A stretch of DNA of 64,000 bases from an uncultured Campylobacter sp. (GCF_937921625.1 NZ_CAKZTI010000026.1:1-64000); one strand, 5' to 3'. Counted from the stretch's first letter, positions 51,233 to 60,265 are shown. The notes: generated from the letters alone by a model not told the origin. Program-made: numbers and translations.

Positions 51233-53260
51233 TTAAAATCCTATCTCTTTGATATCGGCAAACTGCAAAAACGCGCGATAAATTTGCCCGATATTTGCGA
51301 TACGATTTGCGCGTATCGCGGCATCCTGGACGTTTATCATCACATTATCGAAAAAATCATCAATCACGCCTTTAAGCCCAAATAGTGAGCGCAGATACCC
51401 ACTCACGTCGTTTTCGTTGAGCTTAACCGCCCTGAACGCCGCATTTAGCGCATGCTCAGCGTCGTGTTCGAATAGGCTTTCGTCCACCGCGCCTATTTTT
51501 TCGTCCTTGATGATATTGGCTAGGCGCTTAAAAGTCGCGAAATTTTCCCCGAAATCCGCTGCTGCTGCGATCTCGCCCAGCGCCTTTATGGCCTTGCTTA
51601 GTCGTAATAGATCGTTTTCGCCGCTTGCGATGCACGCCTTGATCACGGACGGATTTATCTCGTCAAAAATTCCATATAATCTATCTTTCATAAAATCCAG
51701 CAGCTTAGAAATGTCAAATTTCTTATAATTTGGCGCCAGCTTTTGCGCCAGCGTATTCGCATCAAAGCTCAATCCTTGATTTAGTAAAATTTTAATTAGC
51801 CCCGTAGCTGCGCGGCGAAGTGCATACGGATCTTTATTGCCGCTTGGAACTTTATTGATGCTAAAAAGCCCCAGGAGCGTTTCAAATTTCATCGCCACAG
51901 CGATTACGCTACTAAATACACCGCTTGGCAGCTCGCTATCCTCGCCGCTAGGCAGATATTGCTCGCGTATCGCGCGGCATGCATGATCTGCCAGTCCAGC
52001 GTGTGCGGCATAGTAGCTGCCCATAATGCCTTGAAGCTCGCTAAATTCGCCCACCATCGTGCTGCTAAGATCTGTTTTACTAAACATTACGGCATTTTCT
52101 ATATCCTGCGCAAAATCCTTTTTGCCGATCTCCGCCTCAATCTGCGTAGCATAATCCGCGCTCAGTGCCTTTGCTACCGCTAGCTCGCGCACTTGCTTAT
52201 CATAAACCGAGCCAAGGGCTTGCATATAGGAAATTTGCTTAAGTTTTTCAGGGCTAAATTCCGCTTGCAAATCGCTTTTCCAAAAAAACATAGCATCGCT
52301 TAGGCGCGCGCGTAAAACTTTTTCATTGCCGCGTACTACAAGCTCATCATCATCGGTGATCGCATTACTAACAACAACGAAGTGATTGCTTAAGTTTTTA
52401 CCCTCGAAAACTGGAAAATAGCGCTGATTCTCCTTCATCGAAGTGATAATGACCTCTTTTGGCACGCTTAAAAAATCTCGCTCAAAGCTGCCTAGCAGCG
52501 CCGTCGGATACTCGGTGATCGCCGTTACTTCATCTAGCAACGCAGGATCGACCTCAATCTTAAAGCCATGCTTTTTCTCGAGCTTTGCAAACTCGCTTAG
52601 AATTTTATCTTTTCTTTTTTGCTCGCTTAAAATTACGCCGTTACGCTCCAGCAGTGCGAAATAATCTGCGGCGTCTTTAAATTTAATCGCTTCATAGCCA
52701 AATTTTCTGTGCGGAAAAAATGCAGCCGCGCTTCGCACGCCATAAATTTCAAAATTTACGTTTTGACCGCCCAAAACGCAGGCTATGCTTCTTATCGGAC
52801 GGATAAACTCAAACTCGCCGCTACCCCAGCGCATAGCGCGTCCAAAATTTAGTGATCGTAAAAACTCCTCTATCATTTCGCCTAGGATTTCACGACTATC
52901 ACGCCCCTTTTGCACCGCAGCGTGGTAGAGCACCTCTTTGCCGCCTATCTGCCGAAATTCCAGCTCGCTTTCGCTTATGCCACATTTTTTAGCAAAACTT
53001 AGCGCCGCAGGGCTCCACGCGCCGTCTTTGAGCGCGACGGATTTTGGTGCGCCCGTGCTTACGATCTGCGCATCATCACCGCGTTGCGGAAAATCCTCGT
53101 GAAATAGCACAAATCTACGCGGGCTAAATTCGAAGCGAAAGTCACTATTTATGCGGTTAGCCTCAAGTACCGCGCGCCATTTTGGCGCGATATTCGCACG
53201 CTCTTTTAAAAACGGGATCGCAGGCAGCTCCTCGACCCCAATCTCAATGAGTAGTTCCAT
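51233..53260 (-). CDS. glyS: Glycyl-tRNA synthetase beta subunit
   Basis: GlyS is the tRNA-binding subunit of the alpha2beta2 glycyl-tRNA synthetase. The 675-residue product has the typical start LLIEIGVEELPAIPFLKE, then FSPRRFVLFHEDFP, TSMKENQRYFPVF, VVSNAITDDDELVVRGNEKVLRARLSDA, and the C-terminal DALR-like domain (VMINVQDAAIRANRIANIGQIYRAF). glyQ is not in the window. The start overlaps the small upstream gene by 17 bp. Housekeeping composition resumes here after the AT-rich cas region. Confidence 0.97.
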   Translation of the reverse strand: MELLIEIGVEELPAIPFLKERANIAPKWRAVLEANRINSDFRFEFSPRRFVLFHEDFPQRGDDAQIVSTGAPKSVALKDGAWSPAALSFAKKCGISESELEFRQIGGKEVLYHAAVQKGRDSREILGEMIEEFLRSLNFGRAMRWGSGEFEFIRPIRSIACVLGGQNVNFEIYGVRSAAAFFPHRKFGYEAIKFKDAADYFALLERNGVILSEQKRKDKILSEFAKLEKKHGFKIEVDPALLDEVTAITEYPTALLGSFERDFLSVPKEVIITSMKENQRYFPVFEGKNLSNHFVVVSNAITDDDELVVRGNEKVLRARLSDAMFFWKSDLQAEFSPEKLKQISYMQALGSVYDKQVRELAVAKALSADYATQIEAEIGKKDFAQDIENAVMFSKTDLSSTMVGEFSELQGIMGSYYAAHAGLADHACRAIREQYLPSGEDSELPSGVFSSVIAVAMKFETLLGLFSINKVPSGNKDPYALRRAATGLIKILLNQGLSFDANTLAQKLAPNYKKFDISKLLDFMKDRLYGIFDEINPSVIKACIASGENDLLRLSKAIKALGEIAAAADFGENFATFKRLANIIKDEKIGAVDESLFEHDAEHALNAAFRAVKLNENDVSGYLRSLFGLKGVIDDFFDNVMINVQDAAIRANRIANIGQIYRAFLQFADIKEIGF

Positions 53261-53378
53261 CTTTATCCTTTTTTCGTTGATTTCGTTTTTCGTTTTTCTC
53301 CATCATTTCGCGGTTAAATCCTACGATCATAAATATCATAAAAAGCACGAAAAGTGCGGTTATAACGGTGTGTATCAT
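53244..53378 (-). CDS. 44-residue single-pass membrane protein before glyS
   Basis: ATG 53378 overlaps the stop of the nuclease-like gene as ATGA, and the stop at 53244 lies inside the start of glyS, which makes translational coupling at both ends likely. The product has one hydrophobic segment (IHTVITALFVLFMIFMIVGF) followed by a strongly basic tail (NREMMEKNEKRNQRKKDKD). The N-out/C-in topology is predicted by the positive tail. No family was recognised; the overlap pattern is the main evidence that it is real. Confidence 0.65.
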   Translation of the reverse strand: MIHTVITALFVLFMIFMIVGFNREMMEKNEKRNQRKKDKDGTTH

Positions 53379-54736
53379 TCTACTATAAATTCCTTTTGCC
53401 CTTTATAAATCGTAAAATAGGCATTTTTAAATTCTAAATTTTTACCGTTTTGCACAGGAGCGCTTTTGCGAAAAATTCTAAACTCTCCCGTGCTTTTTAG
53501 ATCAATTATGCCGTCTTTAACGTCACCTTTAATCGTACTTATCACATCTCCTGCGCGCAGCTGCCGCACCGATGCGCTAGGCAAAACGTATGGTGCGATA
53601 GAGCCTACGTTGCCGCTTCTATATACGATCTCAAAATCGTCGATTTCAAAGCTTTGCTTATAAAATTTCGTCTTTTTTACTAGCAGATCGAGTTTATCGC
53701 CTAGCTGCAGCCCGCTGCCGCCATAGACAAAAACTCCGCTTCCATCTTGAGAAATTGCAAAGCCGTGGCGGTTTGTAAAGCTCACGACTGCGCCTTTTAT
53801 CAGCATAGGCTCACTTACAATGCGCCCGTAAAGCTCCTCTATCGTGACGGTCTTTGCGACACTAGCGGTATTTTTAGCTAAAAATTCTTGCTTTTTCGGC
53901 ATAGATTTTAAAGCGCCCTCGTCCGTCAGAATGAAGCTAATCGGGAAATGATCGGAAGCGGTAGAGGATTTAGCAACCGCGAAACTGTCCTTTTTATATC
54001 CAGGCTCGCTACTAAAAAAATCGTCGCTAAGCAAGATATGATCGAGCACCGCGCCTCTTTCGTGAGATTCACAAGAGCCAAAATGCTTTAACTGCGAGCA
54101 GGGATGTAGTGCCCATAAATCACTAAATCCGTCGCGCTCGATAAGCTCGTTTAGCAAAGAATTTCGCCCGAAATTCGTATTAAAATCTCCTGCTACGATA
54201 GCGCGTTGATGCCCTTGCAAAACCTCGCGTAAAAAGGCGAAATTTCGCCTGCGCTCGCTAAGCGGATTGCGTGCAGAGAGCATATGTACGACATAAAAGC
54301 TAAAATCAGCGCCGTTAAGCGCAAAATCAGCGCGCAAAATATCTCTAGTTTTAAGCTCTATCGGGCGGTAGGTTTTTTGAAATTTTATCGGTATGCGCGA
54401 CATCACCGCCACGCCCGCAGGTGCAGTCTGTGCGCGCGAAAAAGCGTAGAATTTATAGCCCGCTTTCTGCGCAAGCGCTTTTAGCACGGCTTCGTTTTCG
54501 ATCTCTTGCAGCCCCAAAATATCGGCATTAAGCGCGCTTATCTCGTCCGCTACCGCTTGCAGCTTGCGCTCGTATTTTTGCTCGCTCCAACCACCGCGCC
54601 CGATCTCAAAGTCCGCATACTCCGTGCCGTCGTTTACGCCGTCGAATAAATTTTGCACGTTAAACGATGCGATTTTCAGCTCCGCCGCACCCGCACCGCA
54701 GAAAAACATCGCAAAAAGTAGCGCTAAAACTCGCAA
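53375..54736 (-). CDS. Secreted endonuclease/exonuclease/phosphatase-family protein
   Basis: The 453-residue product has a signal peptide (VLALLFAMFFCGAGAA) and an EEP domain with KIASFNVQNLFDG, the catalytic Glu in LGLQEIENEAVL, VAGDFNTNFG and the terminal STASDHFPISFIL (Asp-His pair), all the DNase I-like motifs. The C-terminal 150 residues (FTNRHGFAISQDGSGVFVYGG, then a beta-rich part) look like an OB-fold of the type found in ExeM-like secreted nucleases. It probably acts in the periplasm or outside. It overlaps trmL by 13 bp and the small membrane gene by 4 bp. Confidence 0.85.
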   Translation of the reverse strand: MRVLALLFAMFFCGAGAAELKIASFNVQNLFDGVNDGTEYADFEIGRGGWSEQKYERKLQAVADEISALNADILGLQEIENEAVLKALAQKAGYKFYAFSRAQTAPAGVAVMSRIPIKFQKTYRPIELKTRDILRADFALNGADFSFYVVHMLSARNPLSERRRNFAFLREVLQGHQRAIVAGDFNTNFGRNSLLNELIERDGFSDLWALHPCSQLKHFGSCESHERGAVLDHILLSDDFFSSEPGYKKDSFAVAKSSTASDHFPISFILTDEGALKSMPKKQEFLAKNTASVAKTVTIEELYGRIVSEPMLIKGAVVSFTNRHGFAISQDGSGVFVYGGSGLQLGDKLDLLVKKTKFYKQSFEIDDFEIVYRSGNVGSIAPYVLPSASVRQLRAGDVISTIKGDVKDGIIDLKSTGEFRIFRKSAPVQNGKNLEFKNAYFTIYKGQKEFIVE

Positions 54737-55215
54737 ACCGCGCTCCTAAAGTCGAATTTATCGATATTTTGGCGGATCGCTTCGTAGGTTACGATGCCCA
54801 CGCTGGTAGCTAAATTTAAACTGCGCCCCGCCCCGCTCATCGGGATCGTGATGCAGTTTTCGCGCTTTGTGCGCATGATCTCAAGCGGCAGTCCGTGCCC
54901 CTCCGAGCCGAAAATCAAAAAATCGCCCGGCTGAAATTTTGCCTCATAATAGAGCTTGTTCGTCTTCGTCGTCGCAAAAAAAAAGCGTTGCTTAAATTTA
55001 TCGTTCGCCGCCATAAACTCGTCCCAATTTTCCCAAATTTTAAGATTCAAGTTCGCCCAATAATCGAGCCCCGCACGGCGCAGATGCTTATCGTCGATTA
55101 GGAATCCCAGCGGCTTGATCAGATGCAAGCGGCAGCTCGCATTGACGCACATACGCCCGATGGAGCCCGTGTTTGTGTGGATCTGCGGATAGACTAGTAC
55201 AATATTAAACATCAA
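54724..55215 (-). CDS. trmL: tRNA (cytidine/uridine-2'-O-)-methyltransferase TrmL
   Basis: TrmL, a SPOUT methyltransferase, methylates the 2'-O of the wobble base of tRNA-Leu. The 163-residue product has the start FNIVLVYPQIHTNTGSIGRM, motif 2 LIFGSEGHGLP and motif 3 ITIPMSGAGRSLNLATSVGI, which builds the trefoil knot. The length is typical. The start overlaps the repeat ORF by 11 bp, and the end overlaps the nuclease-like gene. Confidence 0.93.
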   Translation of the reverse strand: MMFNIVLVYPQIHTNTGSIGRMCVNASCRLHLIKPLGFLIDDKHLRRAGLDYWANLNLKIWENWDEFMAANDKFKQRFFFATTKTNKLYYEAKFQPGDFLIFGSEGHGLPLEIMRTKRENCITIPMSGAGRSLNLATSVGIVTYEAIRQNIDKFDFRSAVCEF

Positions 55216-55963
55216 AAATCACCGATTTTGCACGAGCACAATTTTGCGATTTAAAATTCCACGAGGCAAAGTTTTGAGATTTAGAATTTCGAAAAGCTAA
55301 ATTACGCGGCTTGGGATTTCGCGCAGTAAAGCCTTGCAAATTTGAATGGGCAAAATTCTGTAATTTGAAATTCTGTGAAATAAAATTTAGGTTCATGATT
55401 TTGCGACGCTGCAGGACGTCAGATATCTCTTTGCAGCGATATGGCTCTTGCATTTTTTTGTGGTGCGGCGCGACAGCTACTCCCATAGCACAGGACGCGC
55501 AATACGGCTCGCTAAATTTTGCTTTAATGCGTTTAATATGACGCAGGCTGTGAGATTTTGTGCCAAGATGCCCTAATCTGCAAAATTTCATCTCGCTGTA
55601 ATGAGAGCCGTGAAATTCCGTCTCGCTGCTACACGGCTCGTATAATTTCTCGCCGCAGCGATGTGATCTGCGAAATTCTCTCGATCCATAAAACTTCGCC
55701 TCGTGGGCTTTTTCGGTATGGCGGCACGACGGATGAAATTTTAATAGGTAAAATTCTGTGTCATAAAATTCTACCGAGCTAAGCTTTGCACTATGAAATC
55801 TTACGCCGCAAAAATTTAAATTTCGCTCGCCATAAAAGATAAAATTTCGCGCAGCAAAAATCACGGGATTTTGCCTACGATCAAAGCAAAAAGCGCACTT
55901 TTGCAAAGACGCAGCATTCTTGCAAAACGCGTAAATTTCGTCGCGACGATAGAATTTTTTCAT
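55205..55963 (-). CDS. Uncharacterised ORF built on a 30-bp (10-residue) tandem repeat
   Basis: The 252-codon frame opens MKKFYRRDEIYAFCKNAASL, and the rest is low-complexity with an aromatic or aliphatic residue about every fifth position: runs such as VRFHSAKLSSVEFYDTEFYL and LNFISQNFKLQNFAHSNLQG. The pattern is close to pentapeptide repeats (A-D/N-L-X-X), which form right-handed beta-helices, but it is richer in F, K, H and R. At DNA level AAATT words recur at exactly 30-bp steps (55551, 55581, 55611, 55641, 55671). It overlaps trmL by 11 bp. It is either a real solenoid protein or repeat DNA that happens to stay open. Confidence 0.4.
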   Translation of the reverse strand: MKKFYRRDEIYAFCKNAASLQKCAFCFDRRQNPVIFAARNFIFYGERNLNFCGVRFHSAKLSSVEFYDTEFYLLKFHPSCRHTEKAHEAKFYGSREFRRSHRCGEKLYEPCSSETEFHGSHYSEMKFCRLGHLGTKSHSLRHIKRIKAKFSEPYCASCAMGVAVAPHHKKMQEPYRCKEISDVLQRRKIMNLNFISQNFKLQNFAHSNLQGFTARNPKPRNLAFRNSKSQNFASWNFKSQNCARAKSVIFDV

Positions 55964-56012
55964 AAAACTAGCTCCTAAATAAAACGGCGATTTTACAGAA
56001 ATCTCTCTAAAT

Positions 56013-57134
56013 TTACGCTTTTAAAGCCGCTACGAACGCCCTAATCTCCGCTTCTTGCAGCCTCTCAATCTCCTTGCCGATCGCCGCACCGCGCAGATTG
56101 CGAGCGACATCCGCGGCGCAAACCAAGCTTTTAAATTTCTTATCCCAAATCCCAAGCCGCTTCGCTGCTTGCACCCTACCTTTACAATACAGCCCGAGCC
56201 ACTGCTTAAGCGGCATTTTTAGAGCGATTTTGCATAGCTGCTCGTCGCTTACCCGCTTAAAAAACGGCTCGCTAAGTAGCCTTTTATAAAGAGAATTTAG
56301 CCCTAAATTCTTTAAAATCTTATTTTTATCTAATCCTAAAAAATTCAAAAACGCATATAAAAAAAACATTTCATTTCTCACGAAAGATTCGCCGCGCTCT
56401 ATGAATTTTATCAGTCGCTCGTGCGTGCGCGGATCAATCCGCAATCCAAAAACCCGCTCATAAAGCCCCAGCTCTTGCATTAGCATCATCCCATATCGGT
56501 GCATGGGTGCACGGAAAAATTTAATCAGCTCTGCTTTAATGCGCTCGCAACTAAGATCGCTAGCGTCGATACTACGCATGAGCTCTAAGGTGAGAGGCTC
56601 GGCGCGAAGCTCAAATCTTGCGGCAAACTGCACCGCGCGATACACGCGCAAGCTATCCTCCACGAAAGTGCGTGGATCAACCACTCGCAAAATACGCGCG
56701 CGCAAATCCGCAAGCCCGCCGTAAAAATCGAGCACTTTGCCGCTTATAACATCTATCATCATCGCATTGATCGTAAAATCGCGTCGCCTGCTAGCCTCAT
56801 GTTCGTCCATAGCCAAAGCGACACTAAAGCCCTTGTGCCCTATGCCCGTCTTACTCTCGGTGCGCGGAAGCGAGATATCGAAGTTTTTGTATTTATAGAC
56901 GAAGTAGCTTTTGCCGACGCCCTGTGCGCCGAAGTCCTGCATAATTTGCTCGAAACGGCGCGGTCCCACATCGTAAAGCTCCACATCCACATCAGCGCTC
57001 GCCCGCCCCAAAAAATGATCGCGCACGCAGCCGCCTACTAGATATATGCGTGAGCTAAATTTTTTAAGATAATCTAAAAGCGCGATGAAATCGTCATTTT
57101 GATAGATTTTCAAGTCGGTTTTCGATACTTGCAA
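56013..57134 (-). CDS. cca: CCA tRNA nucleotidyltransferase / poly(A) polymerase family protein
   Basis: The 373-residue product has the class II nucleotidyltransferase head YLVGGCVRDHFLGRASADVDVELYD, with the G-rich loop and catalytic DVD (DxD), then RRDFTINAMMID, VVDPRTFVEDSLRVYRAVQFAARF and ERIKAELIKF in the neck. It completes or repairs tRNA 3' CCA ends. TTG 57134 opens the frame and overlaps the upstream gene by 41 bp; no good ribosome site fixes the start. C. jejuni has cca (Cj0789) beside Cj0788 in this order. Confidence 0.92.
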   Translation of the reverse strand: MQVSKTDLKIYQNDDFIALLDYLKKFSSRIYLVGGCVRDHFLGRASADVDVELYDVGPRRFEQIMQDFGAQGVGKSYFVYKYKNFDISLPRTESKTGIGHKGFSVALAMDEHEASRRRDFTINAMMIDVISGKVLDFYGGLADLRARILRVVDPRTFVEDSLRVYRAVQFAARFELRAEPLTLELMRSIDASDLSCERIKAELIKFFRAPMHRYGMMLMQELGLYERVFGLRIDPRTHERLIKFIERGESFVRNEMFFLYAFLNFLGLDKNKILKNLGLNSLYKRLLSEPFFKRVSDEQLCKIALKMPLKQWLGLYCKGRVQAAKRLGIWDKKFKSLVCAADVARNLRGAAIGKEIERLQEAEIRAFVAALKA

Positions 57135-58461
57135 GCAAAAATTCCATAAATTTTAAATTTAGCTCCACACGCGCGTTCAAATCACCCTTCTCAAAAGCGT
57201 TTAGCCCCTCAAAAAGCACTAAAATTCGCTCTTTTATCGCGCTCAAAAACTCCGCCTCGCTTGAAATTTTAAAATCTGCATTTGCGAGATATTTTGATTT
57301 GTAGCCCGCTTGAGGTTGTCTCGCAGCCCCGAGATGTCGCACTGCTTCAGGATGGCACGTGGCGGAATTTTTAGCACCAGAAGAAGCAAGACTTCCCGCT
57401 TGCATATCCTGCTTGGCGGAATTACGAAGCTGCGGCGTGGCGAGCTCATCGTCTCGCGCCTCAGGGATCGTAAAATTCTGCGGCTGTGAAACGAAATTTT
57501 GCTGGCGCGCGGCAGCATTGCGGATATTTAGCGCGGCGGAATTTTGAGCTTGAAGTGACGCTAAATCCTGCTTTTTAGAATGCGCTGTGCTGAAATAATC
57601 GTCAACTTCGTTTTCTTTGAAATCAGAGCCAGGCCCAAAATCGTCATTGCTTAGCTCCTTAAAATGCGCGCCTAAAATACGAGGCGTCAAATCTTGCTCA
57701 CTTTGGGAGTCGTCATCCGTAGAATTTAGCGCTAATTCAAAATCTTTACTTTTGGCAGAGCTTTGCGCCATGTTTGCGTCCCTGCTTTGCGGAGAAACAA
57801 ACCCATTCATATCGCTGCCTAGACTATCGTAAATTTCACCTGCGATGCCCGATAAATCACGAAAGCTTTCGTCAAATTTCGCGGCGGAGCTTTTTAAAAT
57901 TTCTTCGCTTGCAAAGGCGGTATTTACGGAATCTTTGCCGCTTGCAGAAGCAGAATTTTTAAAATTCTCTCCGTTTAGAGAGGCGGAAGCCGCAGAATTT
58001 TGACCGCCTGTAAGATCAGAGTTTTTAAAATTCTCCTCGCTGGAAAAAGTAAAATTTTCATCTTTTACGGCAGATTTTTTTAAAGTAGCGTCCGCTGCAA
58101 ATTCCGTGCTGCTATACGTAGAGCTCTTACTCGCCATGGAATTTGAATGATCGAAGGCGGAATTTAAAGCGTCCGATGAAACAAAGCGCGAAGTGAAATT
58201 TTTGGTATCCAAGGAAGTAAAATTTTGCGCGTTTGATGAAGCGATATTCGGTGCAGATGTAGAATTTAAGGCATCAGGTGCAATGGGATCTGGCGCAAAA
58301 GAAGTGGGGCTTAAAGCATACTGCGAAGTCTGTGCTTCTGCTTCAGCGCCGTTTGCATTCACAGCCCCCTCTTGCTGCACCGCCAAATCTTGCACGCGCT
58401 TTTGTGCTTTCATCTCGTTTACTGCTTCGATGATATCTTCCAGTTCATTTTCATACATCAA
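57094..58461 (-). CDS. CiaD-like protein with greatly expanded low-complexity region
   Basis: Only the ends look conserved. Residues 1-25 read MMYENELEDIIEAVNEMKAQK, and the last 65 residues (FLSAIKERILVLFEGLNAFE, GDLNARVELNLKFMEFLLAS, IENRL) match, as I remember it, the C-terminus of C. jejuni Cj0788/CiaD, a secreted host-cell effector encoded next to cca. CiaD is about 160 residues; this product has 455, because about 350 residues (roughly 30-385) of Ser/Ala/Asn/Lys/Phe-rich sequence fill the middle, with repeating NFKNS, SAASA and EENFKNS units. The function of the expansion is unknown. It overlaps its neighbours by 11 bp upstream and 41 bp downstream. Confidence 0.65.
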   Translation of the reverse strand: MMYENELEDIIEAVNEMKAQKRVQDLAVQQEGAVNANGAEAEAQTSQYALSPTSFAPDPIAPDALNSTSAPNIASSNAQNFTSLDTKNFTSRFVSSDALNSAFDHSNSMASKSSTYSSTEFAADATLKKSAVKDENFTFSSEENFKNSDLTGGQNSAASASLNGENFKNSASASGKDSVNTAFASEEILKSSAAKFDESFRDLSGIAGEIYDSLGSDMNGFVSPQSRDANMAQSSAKSKDFELALNSTDDDSQSEQDLTPRILGAHFKELSNDDFGPGSDFKENEVDDYFSTAHSKKQDLASLQAQNSAALNIRNAAARQQNFVSQPQNFTIPEARDDELATPQLRNSAKQDMQAGSLASSGAKNSATCHPEAVRHLGAARQPQAGYKSKYLANADFKISSEAEFLSAIKERILVLFEGLNAFEKGDLNARVELNLKFMEFLLASIENRLENLSK

Positions 58462-58693
58462 TTAGCCACCTCTTAAATTCCGCTTGTTTGCTCGCATCGA
58501 CGCTTAAAAAGCGCTCCAGCATCGCCATATTGACGCCCAAGCTTACTCGATGATTTAAATTTAGCCGCGCAAAAAGCACAGCCGCATCGCCATCTTGCGG
58601 ATTATCACGTAAAATACCGCGACAAATCCGCATTGCGCCGTAGATATCGCCTTTTTTCTCAAGCTCCATAGCGTATGCTAGCGCGCCATTCAA
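58451..58693 (-). CDS. Small TPR-like helical protein
   Basis: The 80-residue product contains one tetratricopeptide-like helix pair (NGALAYAMELEKKGDIYGAM and RICRGILRDNPQDGDAAVLFAR), followed by a short helical tail. It sits in the leuB-to-ciaD/cca run, overlaps the ciaD-like gene by 11 bp and lies 9 bp after leuB. C. jejuni has a small hypothetical gene (Cj0787) in the same place, as I recall. A chaperone or adaptor role for the neighbour is possible but unproven. Confidence 0.7.
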   Translation of the reverse strand: MNGALAYAMELEKKGDIYGAMRICRGILRDNPQDGDAAVLFARLNLNHRVSLGVNMAMLERFLSVDASKQAEFKRWLIDV

Positions 58694-58702
58694 AGCTAGC
58701 TC

Positions 58703-59773
58703 CTAAGCCTTACTTGCGTAATCTGCGATGATCGAGCCAATCTCTGCGGTCGAGCAAATTTCTTTGGCGTCGTACTGCGCAATGTCCTTGGTGCGGTATC
58801 CGTCGCGAAGCACGGCGCGCACGGCAAGCTCGATCGCGGCTGCGGCCTCATTTTCGCCAAATGCGTATTTTAGCATCATCGCAGCGCTTAAAATCGTAGC
58901 GATCGGGTTTGCGATGCCCTGTCCCGCGATATCGGGCGCGCTGCCGTGAATCGGCTCATAGATGCCCACCTTGCCGCCGATACTCGCACTCGGAAGCAAC
59001 CCGATCGAGCCGCAGATCATACTCGCTTCGTCGCTTAAAATATCGCCGAATAAATTCTCAGTCAAAATCACGTCAAACTGCGCTGGCGCACGCACGAGCT
59101 GCATCGCGGCGTTATCGACGTACATAAACTCCAAATTTATCCCAGCATAGTTTTTCGCTAGCTCGCTTACGACTTCGCGCCACAGCTGGCTTGTTTCAAG
59201 CACGTTGGCCTTATCTACGAGCGTTATCTTTTTGTTTCGCAAAAGCGCTGCCTCAAACGCGACCTTAGCCACGCGCTCAATCTCAGAGACGTTGTAGCAC
59301 ATCGTATTTAGCGCGTCCTTTTCGTTTTTAACGCGCGGCTGTCCGAAATAAATTCCGCCCGTAAGCTCGCGCACCACCATTATATCGACGCCCTTGATGA
59401 TCTCCGGCTTTAGCGTCGAAGCGTTTATCAACTCATCAAAAATCATCGCAGGACGCAAATTTGCAAACGCTCCGAGCTCCTTGCGAATTTTAAGCAGCCC
59501 GCTTTCGGGGCGCAGTTCGCGCGGCAACCCGTCCCATTTAGCGCCACCGATCGCGCCGAAAAGCACCGCATCGCTTGATTTAGCGGCATTTAGCGTTTCA
59601 TCAGGAAGCGGAACGCCCATAATGTCGATCGCCGCGCCGCCCATCAAGCGGTAGTCAAAATTTAACTCGAAATTAAATTTATGGCTTACGGCATCGAGCA
59701 CCTTGATCGCTTCTTCGATGATCTCAGGGCCGATTCCGTCGCCTTTTATCACGCATACGTCATATTTTTTCAT
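58703..59773 (-). CDS. leuB: 3-isopropylmalate dehydrogenase
   Basis: LeuB oxidises and decarboxylates 3-isopropylmalate with NAD+ in leucine synthesis. The 356-residue product has VIKGDGIGPEIIEEA, LLKIRKELGAFANLRPA, RELTGGIYFGQPR, TLVDKANVLETSQLW, LTENLFGDILSDEAS and GIYEPIHGSAPDIAGQGIANP, all hallmark segments with the substrate Arg/Tyr and the Mg-binding Asp residues. It follows leuD by 9 bp. leuA and leuC are outside the window. Confidence 0.97.
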   Translation of the reverse strand: MKKYDVCVIKGDGIGPEIIEEAIKVLDAVSHKFNFELNFDYRLMGGAAIDIMGVPLPDETLNAAKSSDAVLFGAIGGAKWDGLPRELRPESGLLKIRKELGAFANLRPAMIFDELINASTLKPEIIKGVDIMVVRELTGGIYFGQPRVKNEKDALNTMCYNVSEIERVAKVAFEAALLRNKKITLVDKANVLETSQLWREVVSELAKNYAGINLEFMYVDNAAMQLVRAPAQFDVILTENLFGDILSDEASMICGSIGLLPSASIGGKVGIYEPIHGSAPDIAGQGIANPIATILSAAMMLKYAFGENEAAAAIELAVRAVLRDGYRTKDIAQYDAKEICSTAEIGSIIADYASKA

Positions 59774-59782
59774 CCAAATTCC

Positions 59783-60265
59783 TTACAAGTTTATCTTTGT
59801 TTTTGCGTAATTTATCGCTCCGCCCGCATCGAGAAGCTTTTGCATAAACTCGGGGATCGCGCCGAATTTATACTGAGTTTTTTGAGTTAAATTTTTAATT
59901 ACGCCGCCCTTCAGATCGATGCTAAGCTCGTCGCCCTGCGCGATCTTGTCCGTCTCGTCGCATTCGAGGATCAAAAAGCCCGTATTGAAGCTGTTTCGAT
60001 AAAAAATCCTAGCGAAGTTTTTTGCGATCACGCATGAAATTCCGGCGGCCTTAAGCGCCATCGGAGCGTGCTCGCGCGAGCTGCCGCAGCCAAAATTTTT
60101 CCCCGCTACGATGATGTCGCCGCGAGCGATTTTGGACGAAAAATCCTTGTCCGCATCCTCCATGATGTGCGTCGCAAGCACCGCCGCATCGGAGGTATTT
60201 AGGTAGCGCGCCGCAATAATGATGTCGGTGTCGATATCATCTCCGAATTTCCATACTTTTGCCAT
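59783..60265 (-). CDS. leuD: 3-isopropylmalate dehydratase small subunit
   Basis: LeuD is the swivel domain of isopropylmalate isomerase, working with LeuC. The 160-residue product has KVWKFGDDIDTDIIIAARYL, the GKNFGCGSSREHAPMALKAAG loop, and a short C-terminal tail. The size is that of the archaeal/Campylobacter type rather than the longer enterobacterial type. It heads the leuD-leuB pair here; leuC is not adjacent on either side. Confidence 0.96.
   Translation of the reverse strand: MAKVWKFGDDIDTDIIIAARYLNTSDAAVLATHIMEDADKDFSSKIARGDIIVAGKNFGCGSSREHAPMALKAAGISCVIAKNFARIFYRNSFNTGFLILECDETDKIAQGDELSIDLKGGVIKNLTQKTQYKFGAIPEFMQKLLDAGGAINYAKTKINL

Noticed and set aside
55205..55963. Whole repeat ORF called with confidence as a Qnr/MfpA-like pentapeptide protein
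   Set aside because: The period fits, but the A-D/N-L-X-X consensus is poor and the composition is strongly basic. I kept it only as an uncertain ORF.
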